Positions 1 through 13,404 are shown, counted from the first letter of the stretch. The stretch is DNA of 64,000 bases from Hygrophila difformis (GCA_030278955.1 JAOANR010000006.1:10873915-10937914); one strand, 5' to 3'. Made by a program: numbers and translations. Notes: a model not told the origin generated them from the sequence alone.

Positions 1-585
1 TAAACAACTAAATTTCACAAAACATAATGCAGTTTCATAATTTAGATTCTTGCAATATTCAGATTCATAACAAAATTCAAACATCACATTCGACTTAGCC
101 GAAAAATATCAAACCAAATAAATTTCATGGAGCCCAGAAGTCTAAATCATACCAGGGTGGAGGTAGACGACTGGGGTTGGGGGAAGAGCGCACAGATTCA
201 TATTTCAGAAAACGAAGTCGGGGTTGAGAGATCGTCTATCAACGGAAATTGTTGCTCCTGGAAGGGTTTGCACACAAGGACGTGAATGAATGAAACAATG
301 GAATATAGATGGAGATGGTGATGGCAAACCCACAAAGTAGTCATCGGGTTCCAGGGGATGTTCGATGGGAGAGTATATGGTTCGGGTTGTGGATATATGT
401 TCGATGGGATGGAAATTGTTTTAACCCTTTGAACTTCACGGTTGGACACGATATAACCTTAAATTTTGACGGAATATAGTTTTCTCCAAAGTTTAATAGT
501 TGTAGTGCATTTCTTTCCAAAAAAAATAGTTCAAGTATATAAGTGGACACATTGGTATAGTTGAGGGGTATACAATGGAAATTAC
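1..585. other. unassigned sequence at window edge
   Basis: No gene, RNA or repeat is recognised here. The base composition of 120-480 is less AT-rich than what follows and could be an edge of a gene or of an older element outside the window, but no long open frame or family motif is visible. From about 590 the sequence becomes strongly AT-rich and matches the Helitron family described as H1. Confidence 0.3.
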
Positions 586-1042
586 TCTACATAAAAATAA
601 GTATTTCATCGGTAACAAAAATTCGATATACTATTTTGTATATATAAAAATTAATATCATGATAATTTACTTATATATATATTTTTATCAGTCATTAATC
701 TACATGCATAATTATTAATACTACCTTAGTTCATTTTATATAAATATAATAGTATGTATCATCAACATATTTTTGCGAGTGATTAAAGTGAGTTAGAAAG
801 ACAAATTTTAATATACTTAATCAATTTAGTTATATATATAATATTTATAATAGTAGGGATGATAATCATAGAGTAATGTTTCTATTTATATTTTACTTGC
901 ATAAAAAAATTAAATTATATTTTGGTATATGTATTATGAAAAAAAAAATTTATTTCTTATGTCATTTTAAAAAAGATAATCAAAATTATATTTTATTAAA
1001 AATATTATTTTCATAAAAATACTAAAATAATAACATCTATCA
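586..1042 (+). mobile_element. Helitron H1, left part (split by Helitron H2)
   Basis: This AT-rich stretch is related to the reverse complement of the small complete Helitron at 49380-49997; the block around 830-1042 is the clearest match. At 1042 the similarity stops after AACATCTATCA. It resumes at 24048 with TTTTAAATATATTAATCG, and that junction reads straight on as in the 49380 copy. So H1 was cut by insertion of H2 between an A and a T. The 5' end is placed near 586 (TCTACATAAAAATAAG) only tentatively, because the base before it is C rather than the expected A. H1 would be about 0.54 kb, similar to the 0.62-kb relative. Confidence 0.6.
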
Positions 1043-1982
1043 TCTATATATATATAAAAGTAATATAGTCAAGTTTCCCCCCACTTCCCCACCCCCTTTT
1101 TTCAACAATCACATTTAATTCATCCAACAATGTTTAATCCTAAAATTTTAATATTATATATTGAAATATCCATAAATATATATTAATATCCAATATTAAC
1201 TAATATACGTTTAATATAATTCTTTTATCAATATTCATCAATATCCTAACAAATTCTTAATAAAATATTATAATATCTTTAACTAATTTAAACTATTATA
1301 TATTTTTAGAAGATCACGTCAAATTTGATTCTATTCATCCAATATTTGCATATATATCACCATCAAACCTCCTCCTATTTTTCTATAAATATTCCATTCA
1401 TTTATCTAATATCATGGTTGTCTTGAAATTCTCATCACCTCACATTTTATTTCTTCATTCTTTGTTTATGCCTTCTCAACATTGATTTTATATTCAAAAC
1501 AATGTCTTTTGTTTCTTCTTCTCATGTATTACAATGTTTCACACCCCAATATTTTCCTATATTTCTTTTGTTGCAGGTTAATTTTTCTCAGATTACAATA
1601 TATTCTTCGTCTTGCTATTCATGTAAGATTTTTTTTACTCAAACGTGAATATTAGTGGGTTTTTTTTTTTTGTTTTATCTTATGTACTATTAAATATATA
1701 TTTCTAATGGTTTTCCAATGACTTTTACAGGATTACATGTTGTAATTCAAGATTGCAATTAAGTCATACTCTACAAATTATTTTTATGATTCTCCTTTGT
1801 ATACTACTCAAAATCTTTGTATATCATGAATCTATTTTATGTATTGGGAATAATCTAATAAATTGGATAGGGAATGATTTAAATTAGTTGTTTATTTTTT
1901 CCCAACTTTTTATTTAGCATAGTGATTTGTTATTATTTTAGAAGATCTCAATCTAATTTTGAATGGTTGATATATATATATA
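1043..1982 (+). repeat. H2 5'-segment tandem repeat, unit 1
   Basis: First of three near-identical ~970-bp units starting with the Helitron 5' terminus and ending in a (TA)n run followed by AAGGTGGATACCGATCCTAT. The tail of this unit is displaced to 10464-10492 by the H3 insertion in the (TA)n tract. The units differ by microsatellite length and scattered substitutions. No open frame of note lies inside; the content is AT-rich with a C-rich patch shortly after the 5' end. Confidence 0.9.
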
Positions 1983-2604
1983 CTAGAACTCGTACTACGC
2001 GCGCTACGCCGCGCGGGACGATACGTGGATTTTAAGTGCGATGTAGTCGGCATGTATGATTTTGGTAGAAGCATAGCTATGTTTGAATTTTTTATAAAGC
2101 TTACAAGTTCTTTCAGCTTCGTGTAAGAAAATATTTTAGTTTGATTTTTATTTGGAAAAGGAACAAAGCTTGCAAATGAGAAATTTGGGCATTCAGCTTT
2201 ATTCATTCGACCTCATTAAAAACAACTCCAATTATTTCAAATGCAACACGCTGGGGAGCTCACCCTGCGACTATAACAAAACTTCTGACACTCACAGTGA
2301 TTACATGCACTGCATACATTGGCCATGGGTCATCTTTCTTCTCACCTGGACACAAATAGGAGTTGTAAAAACAATTGGGAACAATAGTAAACAACTAATT
2401 ATCTAAATGCTTAATCTAATAAACATATGCCTAAGGTCTGGCGGAACACGTAAGCATATGTTAGACTTAAAGAGCCTCAAAATTAAGAGCGAAGCTGTGC
2501 AAATTGCAACATACAAGTAAAACTTAATGGAACAAGAATACCAAGGGAACTAATTGGGAACCAAAAAATAGGAGACGAACAAGAGCTGTTGAAAATCCCC
2601 ATAC

Positions 2605-2740
2605 CTAACAAACTGGACAAAAATGATCAAGTATGTACGAGAAGCTGCTTGGGTGGGTCCTCTACAGTTCTGGGCCAGGAAGTCTCGCACAGGATCACTG
2701 AAAAGGAATTTGACGGGACCAATGAAATATGAGAAGCGCA
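2605..2740 (-). pseudogene. exon-like island in H3, family not recognised
   Basis: The minus-strand frame contains FLFSDPVRDFLAQNCRGPTQ and continues AASRTYLIIFVQFV up to a TTAG|GTATGG donor-like site. It could be part of the same captured gene as the 3521 and 5450 islands. The product is not recognised. Confidence 0.35.
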
Positions 2741-3520
2741 GCCATAGGCATTAGCCACTAAAAGAATCAGTTCATGAGGCCAAATAACCATCTTATATGA
2801 AATTCCATTGAGTGGCAAAGTGTGGACCAATTCAGAGGTTTTATATTAAGACCTGGTTTTTCCCAGCAGTTTCTTAAACTTGAAGAATTGACAGATGTTG
2901 CGAAAATTGTATAGGACAAAGAGCAAAAACACGGAACAGAAAAAGTTTAGCAGGCATGGAGCTGCACCAGAAACCTAAAAAAATCAGAATGCAACATACA
3001 GAGTTGGGAGTTGAGCTGAGGAGAAACATACTTTTAGATAATGCATATGATAAACAAACTGGTTGTGTGTTGTAGGTGTAGGAATGCAATTCAAATGTAT
3101 AGGCATGTAGTTTTTAGCACTTCTCCTGCTTCAATGGGAACTTTGTTCTTTCTCCTGCTTCAAACTAGTTGTGTGTAGTAGCACTAAAATAACAAGAGGA
3201 AGAAAAAAAAGTATATAATTCAACGAATACAATGAGAAAACCATTACGACTACCAAAGCATGATATCGATTTAAATTCAACCAAGAATATGCCTAAATGG
3301 TGCTAAAAAGAAATAAATTTGAAACAATTTGGGAAAATATGAGACCTACAAACAAAGAAATAATGGTTCCCCTCAAGCTGATTTCAGAAATGAGTACGGG
3401 CAAAGTTGTGAACTTTGGGAGAATCTCAGATCTAATAACAACAATTTTTTTTTAAAAAAAAACAATGGCATATAATCATATAAAAGAAATGAAACAAACA
3501 AGACAATCTTCCCAGGCTAC

Positions 3521-3620
3521 CTCAAGATCTTGCCGGCTGTATTCCACAAAATCCTTGATTGCCTTAGCATCTGTAGAAGCATTTGGTTTAAACTTAGTAA
3601 TGACAATATCAACAATATTG
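3521..3620 (-). pseudogene. exon-like island in H3, family not recognised
   Basis: The minus-strand frame reads IVDIVITKFKPNASTDAKAI and continues KDFVEYSRQDLE into a GAG|GTAGCC donor-like site. It looks like a real internal exon by composition and splice context. No family is recognised. Confidence 0.35.
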
Positions 3621-5449
3621 GTATGTAAAAGAGATTGACATGAGAACAATGTGTTTGGTAAGAAAATGTGACACTTTTAAACCCCAACACAAACCACTCT
3701 ATGGTGTGAAATAAGATCCATCATGTTCAATCAGGCACATAAGAACAACAACATAGAGTTCATTCATAAAAGGTTAATACCTTAGCCTGGATACAATGTA
3801 CAATCCACCAAAAATTCCAACAACTGTCATGCACCAAAATTCTATGCCACCAAAAAAAAAAGGGTTCCTTCTAAACCAGTGAACTCACAACTTCCACAAT
3901 AATTTAAGAAAACATATATAAAGTCAAATACAATACTTTGGAACTAAATTCACAATAACAACGAAGGCAACAATCATAGCAATGATGCAAATCATATGTT
4001 AGTCACGATTTAGCTAAAAATAATATGAAAGAACAAAAAACAATAAGAGAAAAAACTTGCAGGACAAATGGTACACATAACTTTAAATACCGTGGGAAAT
4101 GATTGTTGCTTATTCAGTTGTAATTAGGAGAGCCGAAGACAGGGGGTACAGGTGTTCGTGCTGAAGGACACAGAGAATCTAGCTCCAAAAGACATCTGCA
4201 CTAACACTATTAAACACCCAAGAAACCACTCAATGGCTTGAACAATAAGTGTAGATATCTAATAAGTTGAACAATATATTCCTTCACAACGAGAGAGAGC
4301 ACCCACTTTCTGCACCCGGTGTAAGTCTGATTAAAGGAAATTCTGAATAAAAGGAACCCAAGGCCCGTAGTCTTCTCCAATTTGGGTTTTACTCACATCT
4401 CGGGTCCTGCCAAGATAGATGATACACAAATTGAAGAAACTGTAAAGATACACAAAATGAAGAATAGACCAACTGAAGAAACAATAAATATTCGATACGA
4501 CAAGATAGATGATACCCAAATTCAACATAGGAAAGCCTCAAAATCCTACCAAGGGAAAAAAAAATATAAAAGGAATTAAAAAGGGAAGCATGAAATCAGA
4601 AACCCATGAGTAGCAAATTAGATAATATAGAATATCCATTTAAAAATATTATTCAACTCCAATGAACAAAAATATTTGCATTACTGGCACAATATTGTGG
4701 ATAAGTTCATCAATATTTATATTAGGTTGGTATTAAGGGCAAATAATACAAAATAATACAATGTAAAAATAATCTATCCATTAATCAAGCACTCCGTCAG
4801 GATTAGGAAAATGCTGAGTGAAGGTAAAAAAAAAAAGGGAAAAAAGAAGCTTTATTATAGTCAAAAGGGGAACTTCAAACTAAAGTATAGCATCAAGAGG
4901 CTCAATAGGGTAGTTAAATGAAAATACATTTAAGCCCTAAACTATTATTTACTAATTTTATGATTTTACCTGCATTTGCAACGTCTATCTTTCAATTGCA
5001 TTTAGATTGTTGGCTACTCAAAATTCTTTACTCTCAGTTCCGGGGCGGGTTCTATTGCAAAGACTTGTATATCATAATGCAGTAAAATTATACAAATATT
5101 GTTAATTTGGCACCTAAAATTTACGGTCATAAATTATATGAGGATTTAGGAAGGATCATAAATTAGGTCCATAAATTCTATTAGGACCTGTATATCATAA
5201 GGCAGCAAGATTATACAAATATTGATCTAGGAAGGATCATAAATTAGCAATAATGGGGAGATGAAAAGATAATTAATTTATTAGGATTTGGGAAGGATCA
5301 TAAATTAGGTCCATACATAACTACCATCACAAGAAAATTTATCAAAAAGGACTTCTCTCCATCCCCACCTCATATGTATCCCTGCATCAATCAACAAGTG
5401 AAATAATATATGAGTAGTTTTTTTTTAAATTCTAATATATTTGAGTCAT

Positions 5450-5579
5450 ACGTGCCTCCCTTGTCCAGGATATATGTTCTGATAGGACCACTCAAGTAAA
5501 GATCAGGCGAACTTTTAAGCATCCGGAGAAGGTCACGGTCAGGGGAACTCATCGTCAAGTACCAACCAGGAAAGTTTAC
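5450..5579 (-). pseudogene. exon-like island in H3, family not recognised
   Basis: On the minus strand, after an acceptor-like ACATTCAG, an open frame reads [18 protein letters not shown] and continues through [20 protein letters not shown]. The composition is clearly protein-like, against the surrounding AT-rich intron-like DNA. I do not recognise the family. It is probably another host exon carried by the Helitron, unrelated to the kinase as far as can be seen. Confidence 0.4.
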
Positions 5580-8344
5580 CTGAATGTAAGAACCTTGCTA
5601 AGTTAAACATAAAAGACAAAACCATACAAATAATGAGGTAATCATACAAATAAAATCAGGGAACATTACGTTTTATGTTAAATGTAATTGGTTGTAGTAG
5701 AGTTTTCACACCACATTATAGCTTAAAAAAATAACTCTGTATTCATTATGAAGTGCGCAGCTGTGGTTAACTGTAAGCTCTCGAAATCCTATTCACGTGG
5801 TGCTCAAATTTGATATAAGTTGGCATAGATAAGAATACAGTTCAAGAATAGAGAACCCGTAGAAATGAAAGGAATCCATCGTAAGTGGTGCGGAACATAA
5901 CAATTATCAAGGTTATAGGGGAAATGATAAAGTATAAATTAACATCATATTCAACTTAAACTTTAGAATCTGAGAAACTTTAGAATCATTGTCACGGGTA
6001 TTGTAGTTGCCACAACACAATTAAAAGAGGCATTTGATCAAAAACGTCATTTGCATAAACAACAATTGCTCAAATCAACACTACCAAATTACCCAACTAT
6101 GACAAACCAACACAAACACAACTAAACCAGGGCACAAACACACACTACAAATGGCACGTGACAATTGTAATTTCAACAATAGCTAAAACGAACAAACAAA
6201 ACAATAGATTCACCAACCATTGTCTCCCCACCATCACTTTTGCGTACGCTGGCTGTCCAACTTATTTGAACAGGCTTCTCGTGCCAAATCCCTTAGTCTG
6301 GCTTCCCTATGTAGGCTAATGAAAAGCTAATTCCACAAATCTAAACCTAATGGTATCAAAGTTGGTTTCCTTCACTTGAAAACATATTCAACGAGTAAGG
6401 TTTCAATTGCAAAAGTAAATGCAGCAAGAAATTCCTTTATAAAATTATAAAGTTTAGTAAAAACACAGAATATAAAATTATAAACAGAAAAGGCTACGTA
6501 CTGGTGATGCCTGAAGGAGATAAAATCACGATGATTGTGTAAAGTAAGAGTTCTTGGACTTCTGAAACTATGGTGTTCGGGGAAGAGACTAAATTAACCT
6601 AAATTCACAAATATTGAAAGCATAATCAGTTTTTAGGTTAACCAAGTAAAGGAAACGTAGGCATCGAACAATTTTTGAAAACAAAATTGAGAACTATAAG
6701 TATCTGCAATCGTTCATCTCAACAATGAAACTTCTAAAAGTGTTACTTTATGTTTCAAGTTTTAGATAGGGTATATATAAATTTTCTTCTCATTTGGGAA
6801 AAAACAGATTGACACAACAGATGAATCAAGGCAGATAAAGGAAAGTAGATGACATTGATAGCTTGGACAGAGCAAAGATAAATGGAATGTAAACAGATGG
6901 TGATTATTTATGAATTTGAGCATAAACAAATCGAACAACGGTGATTATAGAGCTAGAGTTATAGGAATAAACAACAGACCAGAAAATTGAAACATAACAA
7001 TTATTATTTGGTATGATTTTTCATTCCCTGAAGGCTTAAATTACAAATTAGATTAGCTTAACTTAAAAATTACATTATCTCATTCCTTAAAACATAGATA
7101 GAATTGAAAAGAAATTAACAAAAATATGAAGTAACATTTAAAAAATAGGATAGCCCCATCTGAGTTGGAAAAGGCAAGGGTAAACAGTGGCATACTCACC
7201 AATATTCAACAAGAAGCTATTAACAACGATCAAGCATATGATTGCAAGAGCTCACAAATTTCATAATGCAGTCAACTGAAACATTGCAGTGACATATGAG
7301 AAATTACTCTATTAGATTATAAATGGCCTAACAAAGTGCCAGAACTATTACTCTAATTTTGCCATGAGTTGTAATTAACATATTCCACGACAGGCATGTG
7401 CAACAAATGCAATTGATGCTCAAATACCAATATTATGAAATGCCACACATGACAAGTAAGCAAGAAACTGGTGAGGAAAATATTATGGAAAACTGACAGT
7501 AAAAGAGGAAACTAAGAAATATATGAATAAAATAGGACATTGTTATCTATGTTTGTTTCATATGGTGGCGCGCGCCACGCTGCGCGCACCTGGTGAGGAA
7601 AATATTATGGAAAACTGACAGTAAAAATCAACGAAACAAATAAATATTGAAGGAAATACACAAATATTTATCGTCTTTCCTCCGCATCTCAATTGAAACG
7701 AAAAACTCAAAAACACTGAGTATCAGAAACAATTACAGAGGCACAGAAATAAAATAGCCAAACCGTAAGCGAAAATTCACATATAAATGCACGCAATGTT
7801 GAGCGGCAGCGTACAGGCTAACAATGATATTTTGCGTCTTCGTTTTGTAAGAGAGAATATGTTCAAGTCAAATCGTGATAACAAAGCAGCAAAGAAAAAT
7901 TAAAAAGATATACCTATCATCAACAGTAATAATTTTAAGTCCAGAAAGAACCAAAATTTTCAGGTTTCGTAATTGAGTCAGCTGCTAATTAAGCAACATT
8001 CCTAGTCTGCACACAAAGGCATTCCGACCGCAATTGAAGTGGAAAAAATAAACTGAATAAGAAACCATTTATCGTGTAGGAAACGAAATCCATTCAGCGA
8101 GCAAGAAAACAGAACAACGAGAGACATCTAATAAGGCTACTGGAATAACAACATTAATATTAGTACGCAGGAAGTCCCTTTCAAGTGTCATCCGTAATAG
8201 GAAACCAATGCATTGGAGCTGTAAAGTATTGGCCTTATATGAAGCATCAACTACCAAATTCACATAGAAGTTAGAACTATACAGGCATAAGGAATGTTAA
8301 TCAAGTAGAGTCCACTGTTATAAAGAGCAAAATCACAATGAGGT

Positions 8345-8611
8345 GAATGCCAATGAGGAGGTGTTCTTGTAGGAGCAGTTATAGAACCCAGGGAAGGTGG
8401 AATATAAAAGTAGCTCTGCAAAGTCAAATGATTTGTCCTTCGTGAGAAACTTGTATGACAATGAATATTGAGTAGATTTAATCCTAACAAATTCTATTAA
8501 GAACCTGACAATGATAAAATATATTTAAAAAAAAGGTTGTTGATAGGTTACCTGGAAAAATGGATGCTGAAGGGCTTCCATGGCTGTTGGCCTCTTGCAT
8601 GGATCCCCGAA
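8345..8611 (-). pseudogene. captured 3' kinase-domain exons (CMGC, MAK/CDKF-4-like)
   Basis: Two minus-strand exon pieces are visible. The first (about 8611-8552) reads DPCKRPTAMEALQHPFFQ, the end of a protein kinase catalytic domain (subdomain XI Arg within the KRPTA motif), and runs into a good donor, CAG|GTAACC. The second begins at 8415 after a TTTGCAG acceptor and reads SYFYIPPSL followed by a TRTPP segment, as in the plant MAK/MHK (cyclin-dependent kinase F-4-like) proteins just after the kinase domain. Phase is kept across the junction. The catalytic lobe with the Lys, HRD and DFG motifs is not visible elsewhere in H3, so this is a fragment captured by the Helitron and not a functional kinase. 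The family assignment rests on motif recall. Confidence 0.65.
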
Positions 8612-9739
8612 CAAAGTGACTTAATTCATGGATAGAATAAAATTTGCCAAATTTACATTATTTTAAAAATGAAAAGGGAAAAAAGAAGCAAAATCTATAG
8701 TATTATAAATTAATTGATGCCATCAAGCAGTAAGTCTCACCTAGTTTATCCATATATCAAGCAAAGCCAATTTCTGCTCAAAACACACACACACACACAC
8801 CAGGTAGAATAACATAGATCATCAAGATACGTATATGCAAACTTAAGTACCATGAAACCCATGAAATTAGTTTTCAACGGATCAGCAAGTAAAACCAGCA
8901 CAATCACTAAGAAAATCATCCCATAGGCTAAATTATGAAATCCAATTCCAATAATTCCTATAGGGAGCCAATACCAAATGATAGAATGTAAATACCAAAT
9001 TCATTGCGTTAACAATTACAATATCATCAAATTTAAGCTCCCCTCAAAGTTGAAGCACTAGTGGCTAGCATGTCAAAGATTGCTTGATTGCATTCAAATA
9101 ATTAAGTAAATTAACATTGAAATTCAATTGTCATTACCATATTCTTCTCTCTTACATAAAGAACAAAGAAAATGGTAAAACAAGTCGTCATCACACAAAA
9201 TAATTACTAAGTGTTCAAATTGCATAGGATTCAGATATTCTTAATCTAATATCACAAATCATAATGCAAGGACAACCATTGAGGGTTGATGTTAAGGAAC
9301 ATATTATATGAAACCTTAAAACCGTAAACTACAGAACCTTAAAACCGTAAATCCAAAACACTAAATCCGTAGCATTTCAAAAATTCATTCTTATAGAAAT
9401 TAATCATTGAAATCCAGGCCTCAAAACCAATATTTGAAACACTTGCAAAGTAACAAAGATAGGAAATTGCAGAAACCATCAGCTGCACATTTAAGAACTT
9501 GTTATATTACTGTAAAGCTCAAAATACACGAGGGAGGGCAAAACAAGCAAACCCAAAGGTAGCATTATACTGTAAAGCAAAAAGCATTATGACACAAAAT
9601 AAAGCATAGCAAATCCAATTGAAGCAGCAAAAAATCCAGATTCATTGGCAAGCAAGGGGTCTAAACACAACACTAATCGAATGAATACGAAGCACGACTT
9701 TAAGAAGAGTATACAGACGAATCAAAATAGAGTTTACCT

Positions 9740-10400
9740 TCAGCCTCCTTCAGTCGGGTGAGGCGGCGATAAGAAGGGGCAGTGTGGTGGCAACGGCCGC
9801 GCTGAACACAAAGGGAGGGGATGGGCAAACAGGTGGCAAGTGCAAAGAATAGAGTTTTGCAGAGCACAATTCCAAGAAACATACAGGCGTAGGATGGAAT
9901 CAAAGGAAAAGCCCCAATTCAATAAATTAATGAGCTCGGGATTAAATGACGAACCTGGCGACAGCGGCAGCACCACGCGCGATGGCCGAGGGCCCGAGGT
10001 GGTGGGCCGGACGGGCGGAGGAACTCCGTGGCCGATTGGTCCGGGGCGCAAGAGCTTATGGCGGCGACAACGCGGGGTGGGCTGCAGGTGTGCGGCGACG
10101 GCAGCGGCTCCCGCTGAAGCAGCGGGAAGATGGGGGCCGGCAGCTACACCCACGTAGCGGCGATTGGACCGGAGCGAACGCCCGACGGTGGCAAAGGAAA
10201 GAAATTGAAGAAGCCCCGGAGACTGGAGAAAGAAATTCCGGCGGTCGATCGCCCAAGCAAGACGATGGCAGACGAGGGCAACATAGGAATGAGGGCACCC
10301 GAAGGAACGAAATTGAAGAGGCCGTGGAGAATGAAGAAAGCGTAGATGGAGCAGGGCAAAAGAAAGGGCAGGCAGGGCAAGACTCGTAATTTCAGCAAAA
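9740..10400 (-). other. GC-rich block at the 5' side of Helitron H3
   Basis: This block is much richer in G and C than the rest of H3 and has overlapping open frames in several phases, which is what high GC gives without selection. It resembles a 5' UTR or first exon of a plant gene. By position it would be the 5' end of the captured kinase gene or of another captured gene. No protein family is recognisable in any of the six frames. Confidence 0.35.
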
Positions 10401-10492
10401 CTAAATAGTACTATTCCTCCCTGGGTTACTGTTCATTAAAAAGCTTCATATATATATATTAGATATATATAAGGTGGATACCGATCCTATAT

Positions 10493-11455
10493 CTATATCT
10501 ATATATCTATATAAAAGTAATATAGTCAAGTTTCCCCCCACTTCCCCACCCCCTTTTTTCAACAATCACATTTAATTCATCCAACAATGTTTAATCCTAA
10601 AATTTTAATATTATATATTGAAATATCCATAAATATATATTAATATCCAATATTAACTAATATACGTTTAATATAATTCTTTTATCAATATTCATCAATA
10701 TCCTAACAAATTCTTAATAAAATATTATAATATCTTTAACTAATTTAAACTATTATATATTTTTAGAAGATCACGTCAAATTTGATTCTATTCATCCAAT
10801 ATTTGCATATATATCACCATCAAACCTCCTCCTATTTTTCTATAAATATTCCATTCATTTATCTAATATCATGGTTGTCTTGAAATTCTCATCACCTCAC
10901 ATTTTATTTCTTCATTCTTTGTTTATGCCTTCTCAACATTGATTTTATATTCAAAACAATGTCTTTTGTTTCTTCTTCTCATGTATTACAATGTTTCACA
11001 CCCCAATATTTTCCTATATTTCTTTTGTTGCAGGTTAATTTTTCTCAGATTACAATATATTCTTCGTCTTGCTATTCATGTAAGATTTTTTTTACTCAAA
11101 CGTGAATATTAGTGGGTTTTTTTTTGTTTTATCTTATGTACTATTAAATATATATTTCTAATGGTTTTCCAATGACTTTTACAGGATTACATGTTGTAAT
11201 TCAAGATTGCAATTAAGTCATACTCTACAAATTATTTTTATGATTCTCCTTTGTATACTACTCAAAATCTTTGTATATCATGAATCTATTTTATGTATTG
11301 GGAATAATCTAATAAATTGGATAGGGAATGATTTAAATTAGTTGTTTATTTTTTCCCAACTTTTTATTTAGCATAGTGATTTGTTATTATTTTAGAAGAT
11401 CTCAATCTAATTTTGAACGGTTGATATATATATATAAGGTGGATACCGATCCTAT
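10493..11455 (+). repeat. H2 5'-segment tandem repeat, unit 2
   Basis: Second copy of the segment at 1043-1982. It carries the Helitron-type 5' start (TCTATATATCTATATAAAAG) and the same tail AAGGTGGATACCGATCCTAT. The AAAAGTAATATAG landmark lies at 10513 here and at 11482 in unit 3, a period of 969 bp. Confidence 0.9.
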
Positions 11456-12433
11456 ATCTATATCTATCTATATATCTATATAAAAGTAATATAGTCAAGT
11501 TTCCCCCCACTTCCCCACCCCCTTTTTTCAACAATCACATTTAATTCATCCAACAATGTTTAATCCTAAAATTTTAATATTATATATTGAAATATCCATA
11601 AATATATATTAATATCCAATATTAACTAATATACGTTTAATATAATTCTTTTATCAATATTCATCAATATCCTAACAAATTCTTAATAAAATATTATAAT
11701 ATCTTTAACTAATTTAAACTATTATATATTTTTAGAAGATCACGTCAAATTTGATTCTATTCATCCAATATTTGCATATATATCACCATCAAACCTCCTC
11801 CTATTATTATATAAATATTCCATTCATTTATCTAATATCATGGTTGTCTTGAAATTCTCATCACCTCACATTTTATTTCTTCATTCTTTGTTTATGCCTT
11901 CTCAACATTGATTTTATATTCAAAACAATGTCTTTTGGTTCTTCTTCTCATGTATTACAATGTTTCACACCCCAATATTTTCCTATATTTCTTTTGTTGC
12001 AGGTTAATTTTTCTCAGATTATAATATATTCTTCGTCTTGCTATTCATGTAAGATTTTTTTTACTCAAACGTGAATATTAGTGGGTTTTTTTTTTTTGTT
12101 TTATCTTATATACTATTAAATATATATTTCTAATGGTTTTCCAATGACTTTTACAGGATTACATGTTGTAATTCAAGATTGCAATTAAGTCATACTCTAC
12201 AAATTATTTTTATGATTCTCCTTTGTATACTACTCAAAATCTTTGTATATCATGAATCTATTTTATGTATTGGGAATAATCTAATAAATTGGATAGGGAA
12301 TGATTTAAATTAGTTGTTTATTTTTTCCCAACTTTTTATTTAGCATAGTGATTTGTTATTATTTTAGAAGATCTCAATCTAATTTTGAATGGTTGATATA
12401 TATATATATATATAAGGTGGATACCGATCCTAT
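11456..12433 (+). repeat. H2 5'-segment tandem repeat, unit 3
   Basis: Third copy. After its tail AAGGTGGATACCGATCCTAT the sequence leaves the repeat at TATTTTTAAG (about 12430) and enters unique H2 sequence. The 140 bp that follow hold nothing recognisable. Confidence 0.9.
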
Positions 12434-12575
12434 ATTTTTAAGAAATTATTAATTAATATAAATGGTATAATAACACTACATAAATTAAAAAGATTTACTA
12501 TGATATACATCTTTTAACTTCGTCTAATTGAATAAATATAGTACTATATATTTGTATAATATATATACTTATAAT

Positions 12576-13055
12576 TAGGGGTGAAAGGGGTACGGTCAAT
12601 ATCAGACCGATCCGATACTGTATCCGATTATATTCGAATCTGAATCTGTATCCAACTATCCAGCCAAATATTTCAATAGTCGCATCCAAATTTGAATCTG
12701 TAATTTAATATATGCATTCGTATTTGTATACAAAAATATCTGACCTTATCTAAAAACTGATAGGATATTATCCAGATTTTAAATATGGATATCCGAATAT
12801 ATTAATATATTATTATTTATTAATTAAAAATTATCAATAATTATAACAAAATATAAAATTATTAATCCTATATAATTATCAAATTTTCAAAAAAGATTAA
12901 AAATTATCCGATAATCTGTATCCAATTAAATCTATATCCGACATGTATTTGTATCCGGCATATCTATATCCGATCCGAATCCGAGAAAAAAATGTGGGAT
13001 AATATATATTCGTATCCAATACTATCTGATCATATCCATACCATTTTCATCCCTA
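12576..13055. mobile_element. hAT-like MITE (480 bp)
   Basis: Termini are TAGGGGTGAAAGGGGTACGG and, on the other strand, TAGGGATGAAAATGGTATGG. The 8-bp flanks are CTTATAAT and CATATAAT (7 of 8 identical), as expected for a hAT target duplication. The inside is AT-rich with repeated ATCCGA/ATCCGAT words and no coding capacity. Confidence 0.65.
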
Positions 13056-13069
13056 CATATAATATAATA

Positions 13070-13245
13070 CTCCCTTCATTTCAAAATAAGTGTAACATAA
13101 GGAAACGACCCGAGATTCAATGCAAGGAATAAAAGTGCTTTAGTGGAAGTTTTATACCCTTAAAAGCATTTATATATGGTAATGTAACATTTATTATGAA
13201 ACACCTAAAAAAAGAAAGTGTAACACTTAAAAAAAATGGAGTAAG
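13070..13245. mobile_element. Stowaway-like MITE, degraded
   Basis: A short element with ends CTCCCTTCATTTCAAAATAA and a diverged inverted CTTACTCCATTTT, and TA at both flanks (13068-13069 and 13246-13247). Size and TA target fit Tc1/mariner-derived MITEs of the CTCCCTCCG type. It sits 14 bp from the preceding hAT-like element. Confidence 0.55.
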
Positions 13246-13404
13246 TATAATATAGTATAATATGATAATTATATATTCATGATTAGATTTGCATTAGTAT
13301 AACAAATTGAAAGAAAATAAAGGGAAAAAAGAGCAACAAAAAGAGGTGTCCAGAAGCAGAAAGGAAAAAAAGAGCTAACACTTTGGCTCTTGGGAACCAT
13401 ACGT

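Larger units (their letters stand above)
1983..10463 (-). mobile_element. 8.5-kb gene-fragment-carrying Helitron H3
   Basis: Read on the minus strand, the element starts TCTAATATATATATATGAAG (10463 downward) and ends with a GC-rich hairpin region near 1995-2020 and CTAG at 1986-1983. The flanks are plus-strand A1982 and T10464, so the host (TA)n tract of repeat unit 1 is restored by removing it. No Rep/helicase domain is visible. It carries several exon-like islands on its minus strand (near 8600, 8400, 5570, 3570 and 2660) plus a GC-rich block at 9740-10400, consistent with transduplicated host gene pieces. Most of the remainder (2740-3520, 3620-5450, 5580-8340, 8620-9740) is AT-rich and intron-like, with no other recognisable content. 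Confidence 0.85.
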
